From the NCBI GenBank assembly GCA_021828285.1, contig JAKASG010000022.1, positions 1 through 41,031 on the forward strand: a DNA stretch of 41,031 bases, written 5' to 3'. Positions 9,587 through 18,019 of the stretch are shown here, piece after piece (the stretch's first letter is position 1; every line of letters begins with the position of its first letter). The DNA comes from Acidobacteriota bacterium. Lineage in GTDB: Bacteria; Acidobacteriota; Terriglobia; UBA7540. A program made the position numbers and the translations under genes. Under the pieces are notes generated by a model, which was given only the letters and a program-made list of their open reading frames with translations, did no database searches and had not been told where the DNA came from.

Positions 9587-10585
9587 TTAATGGCCGGGAA
9601 GTTCCGCGTTCGGCCGTGATGGTCCGGCGGCGTGCGGCGCATGGTCTTTCGCTTCAGCTCGCTTGAAGTATTTCCAGGCGAACACGAGCGTGCCCTTCAT
9701 GTTCGCATCTACAAAGTCCCAATCGTGCCCCCCCGGCCGCATCGTGAAGACGTGCGGGACGTGCTCCGCCGTGAGAATCTCGTCGAGCTGCTCCGCTCCC
9801 TTTTCAAATCCGAACCGGTCGCTCTCCGCGGCGGCGAAGTAGATTTTGAGTCCTTTGAAATTGTCCGGGTGCTTCGCCAGCGTGAGCGGGCTGTTCGCCA
9901 CCCAATACGTCTCGCTGATCGGCGATCCGAACGATTTTTCGAGAACGTACTCATAGTGGACGAATTGTTCGGGAAAGGGATTGGGAAGGCGGGCGATGAG
10001 AGCGGGAATGAGGGCGCAGGTCACGCTAAACAGGTTTGCGTGGCTCAGGCCCAGGTGCAATGAGCCATAACCGCCCATCGAGTCGCCGTCGAGCGCGCGC
10101 TCCCCGCGCGAAGGGATGGTGCGGTAAGTGCGGTCAATGAAGGGAATGAACTCGCGAATGAAAAAGTCTTCGTAGCGCACTTTGCCGCTCAGGGAATTCA
10201 CGTAAAACGATTCGCCCGCGTCTGGGAGCGCCACGATGAAATCCCCGACTTCGCCTTTGGCGAGCAGGTGGTCGAGCACAGCTTTTCCGCCGTTTTCCTG
10301 CCAACTGCGGTCGTTTTCGAAAAGGCCGTGAAGGTAATAGAGCACGGGATATCGCCGGTGACCGCTGGTCGTATAATCCGCGGGCAGCGCGACGCAGTAA
10401 CCGACGCTGCGCCCGAGGATGGCGCTCGGCACGGACCCGCAATGCATCACGGTCGGGCCATGCGGCGCTGCGGCCCATGCGGGGACAAGCGCGAGCAGGA
10501 GCGGCAGAGCGCATCCGAGGCCGCGCGCGCGCGCTTGCCGCCGCGTTAGCGACTTCATTTCCGGCGCGAGGTGAGAAAAGCCCAT
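9587..10585 (-). CDS. Putative exported esterase, esterase D / antigen 85 type alpha/beta hydrolase
   Basis: A 332-residue serine hydrolase with an N-terminal signal sequence (ALPLLLALVPAWAAAP, about residues 26-41). The nucleophile elbow is GDSMGG with Ser169; Asp256 (AAAESDRFGF) and His287 (PGGHDWD) complete the likely triad. 'YPVLYYLHGLFENDRSW' near residue 79 supplies the HG oxyanion-hole motif of esterase D/S-formylglutathione hydrolase-like enzymes. The leader makes a periplasmic carboxylester or feruloyl-type substrate more likely than S-formylglutathione. It begins 3 bp after the stop of the upstream small gene (TAA at 10591-10589), so the two are co-transcribed. No strong Shine-Dalgarno is seen, which fits coupling. 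A shorter start at 10558 is possible. Confidence 0.82.
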   Translation of the reverse strand: MGFSHLAPEMKSLTRRQARARGLGCALPLLLALVPAWAAAPHGPTVMHCGSVPSAILGRSVGYCVALPADYTTSGHRRYPVLYYLHGLFENDRSWQENGGKAVLDHLLAKGEVGDFIVALPDAGESFYVNSLSGKVRYEDFFIREFIPFIDRTYRTIPSRGERALDGDSMGGYGSLHLGLSHANLFSVTCALIPALIARLPNPFPEQFVHYEYVLEKSFGSPISETYWVANSPLTLAKHPDNFKGLKIYFAAAESDRFGFEKGAEQLDEILTAEHVPHVFTMRPGGHDWDFVDANMKGTLVFAWKYFKRAEAKDHAPHAAGPSRPNAELPGH

Positions 10586-10588
10586 GAA

Positions 10589-11104
10589 TTAGTCAGGATT
10601 CTGAGGATTGACTTTCGTGTGGTCGGTCTGAACGAAAACGTGGAACTTGCCGCTCTTGCTCGTCGCGCCGACGGCGCCACCCACGCTTGTGGCTGAAGGG
10701 GCGCCCGCAGCCGTTTCGCCATAAACGTCGCCATGAAGGCCCAGCGACTTATCGTTTTTCGGCTGAGCCTGGAATAAGAAATTGCCCGACGCGGCGCCTG
10801 TGGCGGATGCCGAATGGAACTCCTGCACGGCGCTCGGGGGCGGCGCCGGAGTCGAAGGCTTTCTGTTTTGCGCGCGCAATTTGTCGCGAACCGCCGCTTT
10901 GACGGCCGCGCTCGTGCTTTCCAGCATGATCTCTCGCAACTGAAGCGCGGGCTGCACTGCAGGCTTCTTCGGACTTTCGACCGGCGCGCTTTTCCTGGCT
11001 GCGCTCTGTCCCCACGCCGCGGGGCAGGTGAGGAGCAAAGCGACGGCTGCAAACTTCAAAGCTTGCCCGCGCCAAGACGTTCTCCATCGAGTCCATTGCG
11101 CCAT
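10589..11104 (-). CDS. Small exported protein of unknown function
   Basis: A 171-residue protein from the ATG at 11104. The frame is open further upstream to 11278, but this start gives an N-terminal signal peptide (ALKFAAVALLLTCPAAWGQ) after a short basic stretch. The mature part is low in hydrophobic residues and rich in Ala, Ser, Pro and Lys. It has a predicted helix with 'LREIMLESTSAAVKAAVRDKL' and a Gly/Ala/Ser-rich C-terminal half ending in 'KFHVFVQTDHTKVNPQNPD'. I recognise no family. It is first in a tight unit with the esterase (3 bp gap) and the DUF2911 gene, so a shared envelope role is plausible. Possibly a secreted or surface-attached protein. Confidence 0.6.
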   Translation of the reverse strand: MAQWTRWRTSWRGQALKFAAVALLLTCPAAWGQSAARKSAPVESPKKPAVQPALQLREIMLESTSAAVKAAVRDKLRAQNRKPSTPAPPPSAVQEFHSASATGAASGNFLFQAQPKNDKSLGLHGDVYGETAAGAPSATSVGGAVGATSKSGKFHVFVQTDHTKVNPQNPD

Positions 11105-11302
11105 AGCTGAATTTTGCTTCCAAACGCGCGCCCGAGTCAAGCTCGACAGCCGCTCCCGCGAGTTAGAGCCTCGTCCCAAAACCGGCAAGCCACGGAGACT
11201 CTCGGATTTCAGGGTTACTTCGGCCGAATTGCTTTTCGATTCCAACAAAAACCTGGTTTCCGTCAACGCGGACGCCACAGGGCGGCAGAGTTCGCTGCCG
11301 GG

Positions 11303-12583
11303 TCAATCGAGAGGCGAAATAAGATTTCCGTCCGCATCGAAGCTCATAGCGTATGCTTCGGGCAAGACTCGCCAATCGCGCGAGGCGCGGAGCTCATCGG
11401 CAACCGCTTCAGAAACAAGGAGGCAATTGAGGCGTTGCGTATTGCGGATCCAGGCAAGGCGCTGAGTGGCTGCGCCCGGGCCGCCGAGAGCGGCGAGTGC
11501 GGATTCGATCGCGGCGCGGTCATTCGGAAAATACATCGGCAACCGGGCAAGCGGGAAATTGAGCGAAGTGCGGACGTTGATATAGGTTTTTTCCAAATCC
11601 GCGCGGCGATAAAGGCGCTCACTAATGAAATCAGCGAGTCCGACGCCGAGGGCATTGCCTTGGCTTTTGGCGGTCAGGTCGCGCGCGTAAATCAAGCGGA
11701 TTTCCGGCGCTTCGCCCGCTGCGAGCGCCACGCCGCGTCCGATAACTTTCGTATCCATACCCGTGCCACTCACGTTTTTTCCGATTTCATCCACCACCAG
11801 CAGGTCAAGTTTCTCGAAGGGAAACCGCGGGACGAGCGCGCGCGCCTCGAGGAGCGCCTCTTCTTCTGTCTCGGGAATTGCTTCCGCCCGGGCGGCGCGA
11901 ACGGAGCAAACTTCGTGGAACTGGTTTTCGATGAGGCCGACCCCAGCGATGACCTTTCCTGCGCCAATGGCCTTGTCCGCCATCGCGCGCAACACCGGCT
12001 CCCAGCCGTGCCGGCGAGCGAGACGATGAAATTCGCGCGCGCCTTCAGCTTTCCCCAGGCCGACAGCAATCATTTTGAGCAAGCCGCTTTCAATTTTTCC
12101 GGAAAAGCTCGTATGCGGCTTGATGCGATTCAAGACTAAAATCCCGCCGGCGTCTGCCGCCGCGCGATCCATGAAAGTTTCGAAGCCCTCGGGTGTACGG
12201 CCGAGTGAGACCGTCTCCATTGAGGCGACGACTTCCGCGCCGATGAAGTCAGGCGTGACGCCGTAACCAGCAAGAATTTGGCGCTGGCCTGCCGCGGTCG
12301 CGCCGCCGTGGCTGCCCATCGCGGGAACGACAAACGGGTGCGCTCCCTGGCGCTTGAGCCAGGAACAAATGCCGCGGACGGCTTCGCGGAAACTTGCAAT
12401 ACCGCGGCTGCCTGCTGTGACGGCGATGGAGCGGCCGGAGAAGTTCGCAGAGGGAAGCGCCAGGGCATCCAGCGCGCGCCCAATTTCGCCCTCTATGCCG
12501 CGGATCGCCGGGACCCTCGGGACGCTGCGCTCGAGCCAATATAATTGCGCGAGTTGGTTCGAGGCTCTCACCGAGGGCAGCAT
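11303..12583 (-). CDS. LarA-like / DUF2088 protein, nickel-pincer racemase homologue
   Basis: A 426-residue cytoplasmic protein related to the N-terminal domain of lactate racemase LarA (DUF2088). Key segments are 'VVPAMGSHGGATAAGQ' with His92, 'LNRIKPHTSFSG' with Arg153, Lys155 and His157, and 'GLLKMIAVGLGK' with Lys170. LarA itself binds a nickel-pincer nucleotide through a lysine and histidines in equivalent regions, but I cannot align each residue with confidence. Members of this family racemise or epimerise different 2-hydroxy acids, so lactate should not be assumed. No larB, larC or larE cofactor gene is nearby. It lies 32 bp after the small HMA-like gene on the same strand and is probably co-transcribed. 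The start is uncertain, with no clear Shine-Dalgarno. Confidence 0.72.
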   Translation of the reverse strand: MLPSVRASNQLAQLYWLERSVPRVPAIRGIEGEIGRALDALALPSANFSGRSIAVTAGSRGIASFREAVRGICSWLKRQGAHPFVVPAMGSHGGATAAGQRQILAGYGVTPDFIGAEVVASMETVSLGRTPEGFETFMDRAAADAGGILVLNRIKPHTSFSGKIESGLLKMIAVGLGKAEGAREFHRLARRHGWEPVLRAMADKAIGAGKVIAGVGLIENQFHEVCSVRAARAEAIPETEEEALLEARALVPRFPFEKLDLLVVDEIGKNVSGTGMDTKVIGRGVALAAGEAPEIRLIYARDLTAKSQGNALGVGLADFISERLYRRADLEKTYINVRTSLNFPLARLPMYFPNDRAAIESALAALGGPGAATQRLAWIRNTQRLNCLLVSEAVADELRASRDWRVLPEAYAMSFDADGNLISPLD

Positions 12584-12615
12584 GGCATAGAAACAGACTG
12601 CAATAGGCGTGATGG

Positions 12616-12915
12616 CTATTTCGCGTTGACGGGCGTGACGCCCGTGACGGGCCAGGCGAAGTCTTTGAACTCGCCCGTATAGTCGAAAGCACCCGGCGCA
12701 ATGGGAGTGGGCGGTTCGGCGGGAATCCCGAAAGCGCGCGCCTGGGCGACGACTTCCGCCTCATGGATGCGCGAAGCGTCGTACTCGACGATCAAGTTTT
12801 GATTCTTCACCGAAAGTCCGCGAATTCCATAAACGGTCGAGAACCGCCGGAAATTCTCGAAGTCTTGCGCCGAAAGGTCCCGCGTCAGTTTCAGTGGCGT
12901 TGTCAAAAAAGTCAT
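12616..12915 (-). CDS. Small protein with an HMA-like ferredoxin-type fold, no CxxC
   Basis: A 99-residue protein from the ATG at 12915, chosen for GGAGG about 8 nt upstream. Residues ~15-70 show the beta-alpha-beta-beta-alpha-beta spacing of heavy-metal-associated domains: a first helix 'AQDFENFRRFSTVYGIRGL', then 'LSVKNQNLIVEYDASRIHEAEVVAQARAFGIP', like 'V.V..N.V.V.YD...........A....G'. The CxxC metal-binding motif of true HMA domains is absent and the protein has no cysteine at all. The C-terminal 30 residues are Pro-rich and unassigned. The gene is transcribed divergently from the copper ATPase (215 bp between the starts), so a copper-related or regulatory role is possible but unproven. 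The fold assignment is by eye. Confidence 0.5.
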   Translation of the reverse strand: MTFLTTPLKLTRDLSAQDFENFRRFSTVYGIRGLSVKNQNLIVEYDASRIHEAEVVAQARAFGIPAEPPTPIAPGAFDYTGEFKDFAWPVTGVTPVNAK

Positions 12916-13084
12916 CGAATCAACCTCCGAATGCATTGATGATACCACGGAGCGGGCGGTTCCGGTTCAGGACTCCGAAAAGCTTCGATGCCATCGCGGC
13001 AGCGGCGAATCGGAGTTATGATGGGTTCATCTAAATATGATCGGCGGCAGCGGCTCGAACCACAGTTTGAGCGCGGCGGCGCAG

Positions 13085-13099
13085 GGTCGCGAAGCGACC
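13085..13099 (+). promoter_or_regulatory. Short perfect hairpin in the copper ATPase leader
   Basis: GGTCGC-GAA-GCGACC at 13085-13099 can form a 6-bp stem with a 3-nt loop, 31 nt before the TTG start of the ATPase. It may be an RNA structure or an operator half-site pair. Two TATGAT sequences (13017-13022 and 13036-13041) lie upstream as possible -10 boxes, without a convincing -35. Confidence 0.25.
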
Positions 13100-13130
13100 G
13101 TCCACGCGACGAAAAAGCGGGAGATAAACT

Positions 13131-15542
13131 TTGGCAACAGTTACCGATCCCGTCTGCGGAATGGAAATTGATCCGGCAGAAGCCGCCGGAACCTCCGTCT
13201 ATCGAGGCACGAAATATTATTTCTGCAATCCGCATTGCCTCGAATCCTTCCAGGCCGGCCCAGAAAAATACCTGAATTCGGCAGGACATGCGGCAGGGAA
13301 GGGTGATGCCGCTGCGTCCGCCGCCGCCGAATACACCTGCCCTATGCATCCTGAAGTGAGCAGCCCGGAACCCTCCTCGTGCCCTTCGTGCGGGATGGCG
13401 CTCGAACCGCTGACGCCCGCCACGAAAACCGAATACGTGTGCCCGATGCACCCGGAAATCGTGCAGCCTGAGCCGGGCGCTTGTGCGATCTGCGGGATGG
13501 CGCTCGAACCCCGCTCGGTGACGCTCGAAGAAGAGACGAGCCCCGAAATGACCGACATGACGCGGCGATTCTGGATCAGCGCCGCGCTCACCGTTCCCGT
13601 GCTGGCGCTCGATATGGCGGGAATTCTGCCGCGCGGATCCTTCAGCGAGATGGCGCGAGGCCGGTGGGCGGGTTGGGTGGAGATGGCGCTCGCTACGCCG
13701 GTTGTGCTGTGGGGCGGCTGGCCGCTTTTTGTGCGGGCGTGGGCGTCGTTCGTTCATCGCAGCCTGAACATGTTTACGCTCATCGGCATCGGCACGGGAA
13801 CTGCGTATGTCTATAGCCTGATTGCAGCCCTTTTCCCCGGGATTTTTCCAGCCTCCTTCCGCGGGCCGGATGGGCAAGTCGCCGTCTATTTCGAAGCGGC
13901 CGCAGTCATCACGACTCTGGTCCTTTTGGGACAGGTTCTGGAGTTGCGCGCGCGCAGCCGCACGTCGAGTGCGATCAAAGCGCTGCTCGGGCTCGCTCCC
14001 AAGACGGCGCGGCTCCTCTATGACGACGGCAGCGAGGAAGATATTCCGCTCGAAAGAGTGCAGCCCGGCAACCGGCTCAGAGTGCGGCCCGGTGAAAAGG
14101 TTCCGGTGGACGGCACGGTGCTCGAAGGCGCAAGCGCCGTGGATGAATCACTCGTGACGGGTGAATCCCTGCCCGTCGAAAAACAGGGCGGCGACCGCGT
14201 GATCGGCGGAACGGTGAACGGCACGGGAAGCTTTGTGATGCGTGCTGAACGCGTCGGCAGCGAGACGCTGCTCGCGCAGATCGTTCAAATGGTCAGCGAA
14301 GCGCAGCGCAGTCGCGCGCCGATTCAGCGGCTGGCAGACGTTGTCTCCTCTTACTTCGTTCCGTCGGTGGTGGGCGCTGCGGTCATTGCATTCATCGTCT
14401 GGTCGCTGGTGGGTCCCGAACCGCGGCTCGCCCATGCACTGATCAATGCCGTCGCGGTGCTCATCATTGCTTGTCCGTGCGCGCTCGGACTCGCGACGCC
14501 GGTCTCGATCATGGTGGGCACGGGACGCGGAGCGCTGGCAGGCGTGCTGATCAGGAACGCCGAAGCGCTCGAAACGCTCGAGAAAGTGGATACGCTCGTC
14601 GTGGACAAGACGGGGACGCTCACGGAAGGCAAGCCGCGCGTCTCGAGGGTGATTGCCGCCGGCCGTTTCAGCGAAGACGAGACGCTCCAAATTTCGGCGA
14701 GCGTCGAGCGGGCAAGCGAGCATCCTCTCGCGGGTGCGATCGTAGCGGAAGCCAGGCGCCGCGGGGTGGCCCCCGGTGACGTGAAGGAATTTCGGTCGTT
14801 CACGGGGCAAGGAGTTGCGGGAGTTCTTGACGGCCGGAAAATCGCTCTCGGCAACGCGCATTTTTTGGGGACGCTCGGCGTCGCGCTCGGCAAGATGGCG
14901 CAGGCCGGCGAAGCGCTCCGGCGCGAAGGGCAAACCGTGATGTTCCTGAGCGTGGACGGGGAACCGGCCGGACTGATTTCCGTCGCCGATCCGATCAAAA
15001 CGACCACTCCCGAGGCGGTCAAGGCATTGCATGGAGAAGGAATTCGCATTGTGATGGTGACGGGCGACGCCCGCGCCACCGCGGAAGCGGTGGCCCGGAA
15101 TCTGGGGATTGATGAGGTGGTGGCGGAAACGCTGCCGGCGGGAAAAGGGGAAATCGTGAAGCGGCTCGCAGCGGAGGGCCGGATTGTCGCCATGGCGGGC
15201 GACGGCGTCAATGACGCTCCTGCACTTGCGCTCGCGCATGTCGGCATTGCCATGGGCACGGGCGCGGACGTGGCGATGGAATCCGCGGGAATGACGCTCG
15301 TGAAAGGCGATTTGCGAGGCATCGTGCGCGCGCGCCGCTTGAGCCGCGCAACGATGCGCAATATCCGCCAGAACCTGTTTTTTGCGCTCGCTTACAATTC
15401 AATCGGCATTCCCATCGCCGCCGGCGTGCTCTATCCGGTTTTCGGCTTGCTGCTGAGCCCGATGATCGCTGCGGCGGCCATGACGTTCAGTTCCGTTTCT
15501 GTCATTTCCAATGCCCTCCGTTTGCGCAAGGCGCCGCTTTAA
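13131..15542 (+). CDS. copA: Copper-translocating P1B-type ATPase with YHS and twin metal-binding N-terminal domains
   Basis: An 803-residue Cu(I)-exporting ATPase of the inner membrane. The start is TTG at 13131 with CGGGAG about 8 nt upstream. Residues 5-48 are a YHS domain (DPVCGM, then FCNPHC). Residues 69-93 and 103-127 are two CPMHP...CGMALEP heavy-metal-binding domains. There is no classical CxxC HMA domain. The core has the CPC metal motif at 448-450, phosphorylation site DKTGT with Asp492, the 'SEHPLA' nucleotide-site HP, '[11 protein letters not shown]' and the last helices with 'YNSIG' and '[16 protein letters not shown]'. The YN and MxxSS signatures specify Cu(I). The enzyme is expected to detoxify copper or supply cuproenzymes. 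It is divergent from the HMA-like gene. No regulator is visible beside it. Confidence 0.93.
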   Translation: MATVTDPVCGMEIDPAEAAGTSVYRGTKYYFCNPHCLESFQAGPEKYLNSAGHAAGKGDAAASAAAEYTCPMHPEVSSPEPSSCPSCGMALEPLTPATKTEYVCPMHPEIVQPEPGACAICGMALEPRSVTLEEETSPEMTDMTRRFWISAALTVPVLALDMAGILPRGSFSEMARGRWAGWVEMALATPVVLWGGWPLFVRAWASFVHRSLNMFTLIGIGTGTAYVYSLIAALFPGIFPASFRGPDGQVAVYFEAAAVITTLVLLGQVLELRARSRTSSAIKALLGLAPKTARLLYDDGSEEDIPLERVQPGNRLRVRPGEKVPVDGTVLEGASAVDESLVTGESLPVEKQGGDRVIGGTVNGTGSFVMRAERVGSETLLAQIVQMVSEAQRSRAPIQRLADVVSSYFVPSVVGAAVIAFIVWSLVGPEPRLAHALINAVAVLIIACPCALGLATPVSIMVGTGRGALAGVLIRNAEALETLEKVDTLVVDKTGTLTEGKPRVSRVIAAGRFSEDETLQISASVERASEHPLAGAIVAEARRRGVAPGDVKEFRSFTGQGVAGVLDGRKIALGNAHFLGTLGVALGKMAQAGEALRREGQTVMFLSVDGEPAGLISVADPIKTTTPEAVKALHGEGIRIVMVTGDARATAEAVARNLGIDEVVAETLPAGKGEIVKRLAAEGRIVAMAGDGVNDAPALALAHVGIAMGTGADVAMESAGMTLVKGDLRGIVRARRLSRATMRNIRQNLFFALAYNSIGIPIAAGVLYPVFGLLLSPMIAAAAMTFSSVSVISNALRLRKAPL

Positions 15543-15679
15543 CGCGAGTGAATCGTTCATGAATGCTGGCAGCGATGGGCGATCAGCCTCGCGCGCGAAT
15601 TGCGCCGATCCCCGATTTCAAATTTGCGCTGAGAATGGTAGAATCGCGCGCGATAGCCACACCGGCTTGCGAGGGAAAA

Positions 15680-15883
15680 ATGCCCAAAAAGCATCCAGTA
15701 GAGACTCCGCTCGAATTCGATTCGATGACGCATCCGATGGTGGCGGCGACGCTCACCGGCATCATCTACAATGCGCGTCTCCGCAACCGCGAATCCAAGC
15801 TGAACATTCCGGATAGCGAGGTTTTCTCCGACATCATCAATCTTTGGCGGGCGGTCAAAGGCGAGCTGGCTAAAAACTCATAG
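15680..15883 (+). CDS. 67-residue conserved-looking small protein of unknown function
   Basis: Starts at the ATG at 15680 with GAGGGA about 5 nt upstream, which decides the start against an in-frame ATG at 15563. The product is soluble and predicted mostly helical: a basic start (MPKKHPVETPLEF), then 'MTHPMVAATLTGIIYNARLR', and 'SEVFSDIINLWRAVKGELAK' at the end. It has no cysteine, no signal peptide and no recognised domain. It lies 138 bp after copA on the same strand and faces tlpA. Codon use matches its neighbours and the ribosome site is good, so I take it as real. Confidence 0.6.
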   Translation: MPKKHPVETPLEFDSMTHPMVAATLTGIIYNARLRNRESKLNIPDSEVFSDIINLWRAVKGELAKNS

Positions 15884-15909
15884 CGGCAAGCGGCGCAGAA
15901 TCCACCTGC

Positions 15910-15944
15910 CCGCGAGCAGGAAGCTCGAGTGCGGCGACTCGCGG
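15910..15944. terminator. Hairpin between convergent genes
   Basis: CCGCGAG at 15910-15916 pairs with CTCGCGG at 15938-15944 (7 bp), between the stops of the 67-residue gene (15883) and tlpA (15967). An overlapping CCTGC/GCAGG pair offers an alternative stem. There is no T-tract, so termination is a guess from position. Confidence 0.35.
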
Positions 15945-15966
15945 CCTGAAACAGGAGCGCCCGCTT

Positions 15967-16503
15967 TCACATTGACGCGCGCATCGGACGGCCGGCAAGA
16001 TCTTCCACGAATTGGATGATGTGCGGATCCCCCCAATCGTAGGCGCCAATGATCTTTTCCGCCAGGTGGCCGTCGCGGCCGAGGATGTAAGTTTCGGGAA
16101 ATTTGAAAGTGCCGAAGCGCGCGGCCATGCTGCCGCCCGGATCGCGCGCGATGGGATAAGTGAGATGATATTGCTTGATGAAGGCTCGAAGCGCCCGGCC
16201 GCTCTCATCCACGCTGACACCGATCACGACCACGCCCCTGCCGTGAAGTTCGGAAGCGAATTGTTCGAGTGAAGGCGTTTCCTCGACGCAAGGCGGACAC
16301 CATGTCGCCCAGAAATTCACCAGTACCACCCGGCCGCGATACTTCGCCAGGCTCACGGGCGCTCCATCCACGCCGGGCAGGACGAAGTCCGGCGCGCGCT
16401 CGCCGATTTTGACCGGACGATTGGATTGGGGACGAAACGCGAGCACGACGATTCCAATGAGGATCGCCGCGAGGAATGCGATTTCGCCGATCTTTTTACT
16501 CAT
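15967..16503 (-). CDS. TlpA/ResA-family membrane-anchored thiol-disulfide oxidoreductase
   Basis: A 178-residue thioredoxin-fold protein held in the inner membrane by an N-terminal helix (residues ~8-23, IAFLAAILIGIVVLAF) and facing the periplasm. The redox motif is WCPPC (Cys69 and Cys72) within 'NFWATWCPPCVEE', as in ResA/TlpA/CcmG. 'FKFPETYIL' carries the cis-proline (Pro136). Such proteins reduce apocytochrome c or other periplasmic thiols, or metal sites such as CuA. Copper-linked function fits the nearby copA but is only context. The gene is convergent with the 67-residue gene and divergent from the GT2 gene, with just 30 bp between the two starts. Confidence 0.88.
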   Translation of the reverse strand: MSKKIGEIAFLAAILIGIVVLAFRPQSNRPVKIGERAPDFVLPGVDGAPVSLAKYRGRVVLVNFWATWCPPCVEETPSLEQFASELHGRGVVVIGVSVDESGRALRAFIKQYHLTYPIARDPGGSMAARFGTFKFPETYILGRDGHLAEKIIGAYDWGDPHIIQFVEDLAGRPMRASM

Positions 16504-16519
16504 ACCCGCCGCTATCCAT

Positions 16520-16533
16520 TATAATTCTGTCTT
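16520..16533 (+). promoter_or_regulatory. Candidate -10 box directly upstream of the pterin operon
   Basis: TATAAT at 16520-16525 is a perfect -10. Transcription from it would begin near 16532, almost on the TTG codon at 16533, so the first message would be leaderless or nearly so. The -35 region is poor (TTTACT at 16495-16500, with a 19-bp spacer) and lies within the start of the divergent tlpA. Confidence 0.4.
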
Positions 16534-17615
16534 TGAGCGCTTCACAGCAAAATACTCCCGGGCGGAACGTTTCCGCGATCGTTCCGGCGCGGAATGAGGA
16601 AGACAACCTCGCGCGCGTGGTGCGCTCTCTTGCCGGTCAGCCGGAAGTCCGCGAGATCATCGTTGTGGATGATCAATCCACGGACGGCACGCCACGTGTT
16701 CTTGAGACGCTCGGCAGCCAGTTTCCCACGCTCGCAGCATTCCGGCTCGATGCCCTTCCGGCAGGATGGGTAGGGAAGAATTACGCGGTTGCTTCGGGCG
16801 CGGCCAGGGCATCGGGCGAGTGGCTGTTGTTTACCGATGCGGATACGGATCATGCTCCGGGCAGCTTGAGCGAAGTTCTGCGGAGGGCGAAAGCGGCGGG
16901 CGCGGACTTGATTTCGCTTTCGCCCGGCCAGGAGATTCGGACGTGGTGGGAGAAGGCTGTGATTCCGCGCGCCTTGGTCGAACTGGCGCGGCTTTTTCCG
17001 TTTGACAAAGTGTCGGATCCGGACTCGCCGGTCGCAGCGGCAAACGGGCAGTATCTGCTGGTGCGGCGCGCCGCTTACGACCACGCCGGCGGACATGCCG
17101 CAGTGAGCGGCGAAATTCTCGAGGACGTCGCGCTCGCGAAACGCGTCAAGAAGTCAGGCGGACGAATCCTCTTTCTGCCCGGCGGCCCATGGGTGCGAAC
17201 TCGGATGTACTCGACGTTCGGAGCGATGTGGGCGGGCTGGACAAAGAACTTGTATCTTTTGTACGGCCGGAGCATCCGAAAGATTTTGGCGGGTGTTGCG
17301 AAGCTGTGGCTTCTCGACGTGGCGCCGATCGTGCTCTTCTTTGCGAACCTGGCGCTTGCGCTGGGCGGCGAACGCCGGTATGAGGAGATCGCTCTCGGGG
17401 TGACTGCAGCGTTTTGCATCTTGATGGCGACGCTCTATGGCAGGCGGCTCGTGCAGCTCGGATTTTCAAGAGCGTTGGCCTGGTATGATGTCCTTGGTTC
17501 GGCGCTCTTCGGACTGCTTCTGTTGAATTCGCTTCGAGCGTACTTATGGAGCGGATCGATCGTCTGGAAAGGCCGCCGATATCCGACGGGGAGGGCGAAA
17601 GAGGCGATGCCATGA
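16533..17615 (+). CDS. Membrane-associated family 2 glycosyltransferase
   Basis: A 360-residue GT-A glycosyltransferase if started at TTG 16533. An in-frame ATG at 16476 would overlap the divergent tlpA start. Motifs (numbered from the TTG): 'SAIVPARNEEDN' at the N-terminus, 'EIIVVDDQSTDGT' with Asp46-Asp47, DxD in 'LLFTDADTD' (about 102-104), acceptor-side 'EILEDVALAKRVKKSG' and 'WAGWTKNLY'. The C-terminal third has three or four hydrophobic segments (LLDVAPIVLFFANLALAL and others), so it sits in the inner membrane. The layout resembles HpnB/CrtQ-like enzymes that glycosylate lipids. It overlaps the first PTPS gene by 4 bp (ATGA), so it belongs to the pterin operon. A pterin-glycoside role is speculative because the membrane segments suggest a lipid acceptor. 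Confidence 0.82.
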   Translation: MSASQQNTPGRNVSAIVPARNEEDNLARVVRSLAGQPEVREIIVVDDQSTDGTPRVLETLGSQFPTLAAFRLDALPAGWVGKNYAVASGAARASGEWLLFTDADTDHAPGSLSEVLRRAKAAGADLISLSPGQEIRTWWEKAVIPRALVELARLFPFDKVSDPDSPVAAANGQYLLVRRAAYDHAGGHAAVSGEILEDVALAKRVKKSGGRILFLPGGPWVRTRMYSTFGAMWAGWTKNLYLLYGRSIRKILAGVAKLWLLDVAPIVLFFANLALALGGERRYEEIALGVTAAFCILMATLYGRRLVQLGFSRALAWYDVLGSALFGLLLLNSLRAYLWSGSIVWKGRRYPTGRAKEAMP

Positions 17616-18019
17616 TTTACGTCACACGCCGCGGAGAATTTTCAGCTTCGCATTACTATCACAATCCCGCCCTCAGTGCAGAGGAGAACCAGCGCCTCTT
17701 CGGCAAATGCAATAATCCGCACGGCCACGGGCACAATTATACGGTCGAGGTGACCGTCGGGGGCGAGGTGGACGGCCGGACGGGCATGGTGATGGACGAA
17801 AAGGAATTGAAGCGAGTGCTCGAGGAAGCGGTGCTCCAGTCGTTCGACCACAAATTTTTGAACATGGAAGTTCCTGTTTTCCGCACGCTGATTCCAACGA
17901 CGGAGAATATCGCGGTCGAGGTCTGGAAGCGGCTCGGTCCGCGGCTTGCCACCGGCCGGCTGCAGCGGGTCCGCGTTTATGAGACTCCGGAGCTTTACGT
18001 GGATTATTTCGGCGAATGA
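17612..18019 (+). CDS. 6-pyruvoyl-tetrahydropterin synthase, copy 1
   Basis: A 135-residue protein from the ATG at 17612, with GAGG upstream and ATGA overlap with the GT2 gene. It matches PTPS/QueD enzymes, which convert 7,8-dihydroneopterin triphosphate. Zinc ligands are His14, His39 and His41 (CNNPHGHGHNY); the catalytic cysteine is Cys33; Asp79-His80 (FDH) complete the triad; Glu124 in 'VYET' anchors the pterin. From Cys33 the offsets to these residues (+6, +8, +46, +47, +91) are the same as from Cys42 in rat PTPS (His48, His50, Asp88, His89, Glu133), and 'GMVMD' and 'TTENIAVEVW' are also shared. This favours a biopterin-type PTPS over queuosine QueD. All catalytic residues are intact. It partly diverges from the next gene, with which it forms a tandem pair. 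Confidence 0.88.
   Translation: MIYVTRRGEFSASHYYHNPALSAEENQRLFGKCNNPHGHGHNYTVEVTVGGEVDGRTGMVMDEKELKRVLEEAVLQSFDHKFLNMEVPVFRTLIPTTENIAVEVWKRLGPRLATGRLQRVRVYETPELYVDYFGE

Noticed and set aside
12912-13877. Minus-strand frame of 321 codons across the copA start
   Set aside because: It overlaps both real divergent genes, is dominated by Arg, His and Gly, and has no recognisable domain.
14148-15361. Long open frames on the minus strand opposite the copper ATPase
   Set aside because: Their composition (Arg, His, Ser rich) and lack of motifs mark them as shadows of copA, which has every P-type ATPase signature.
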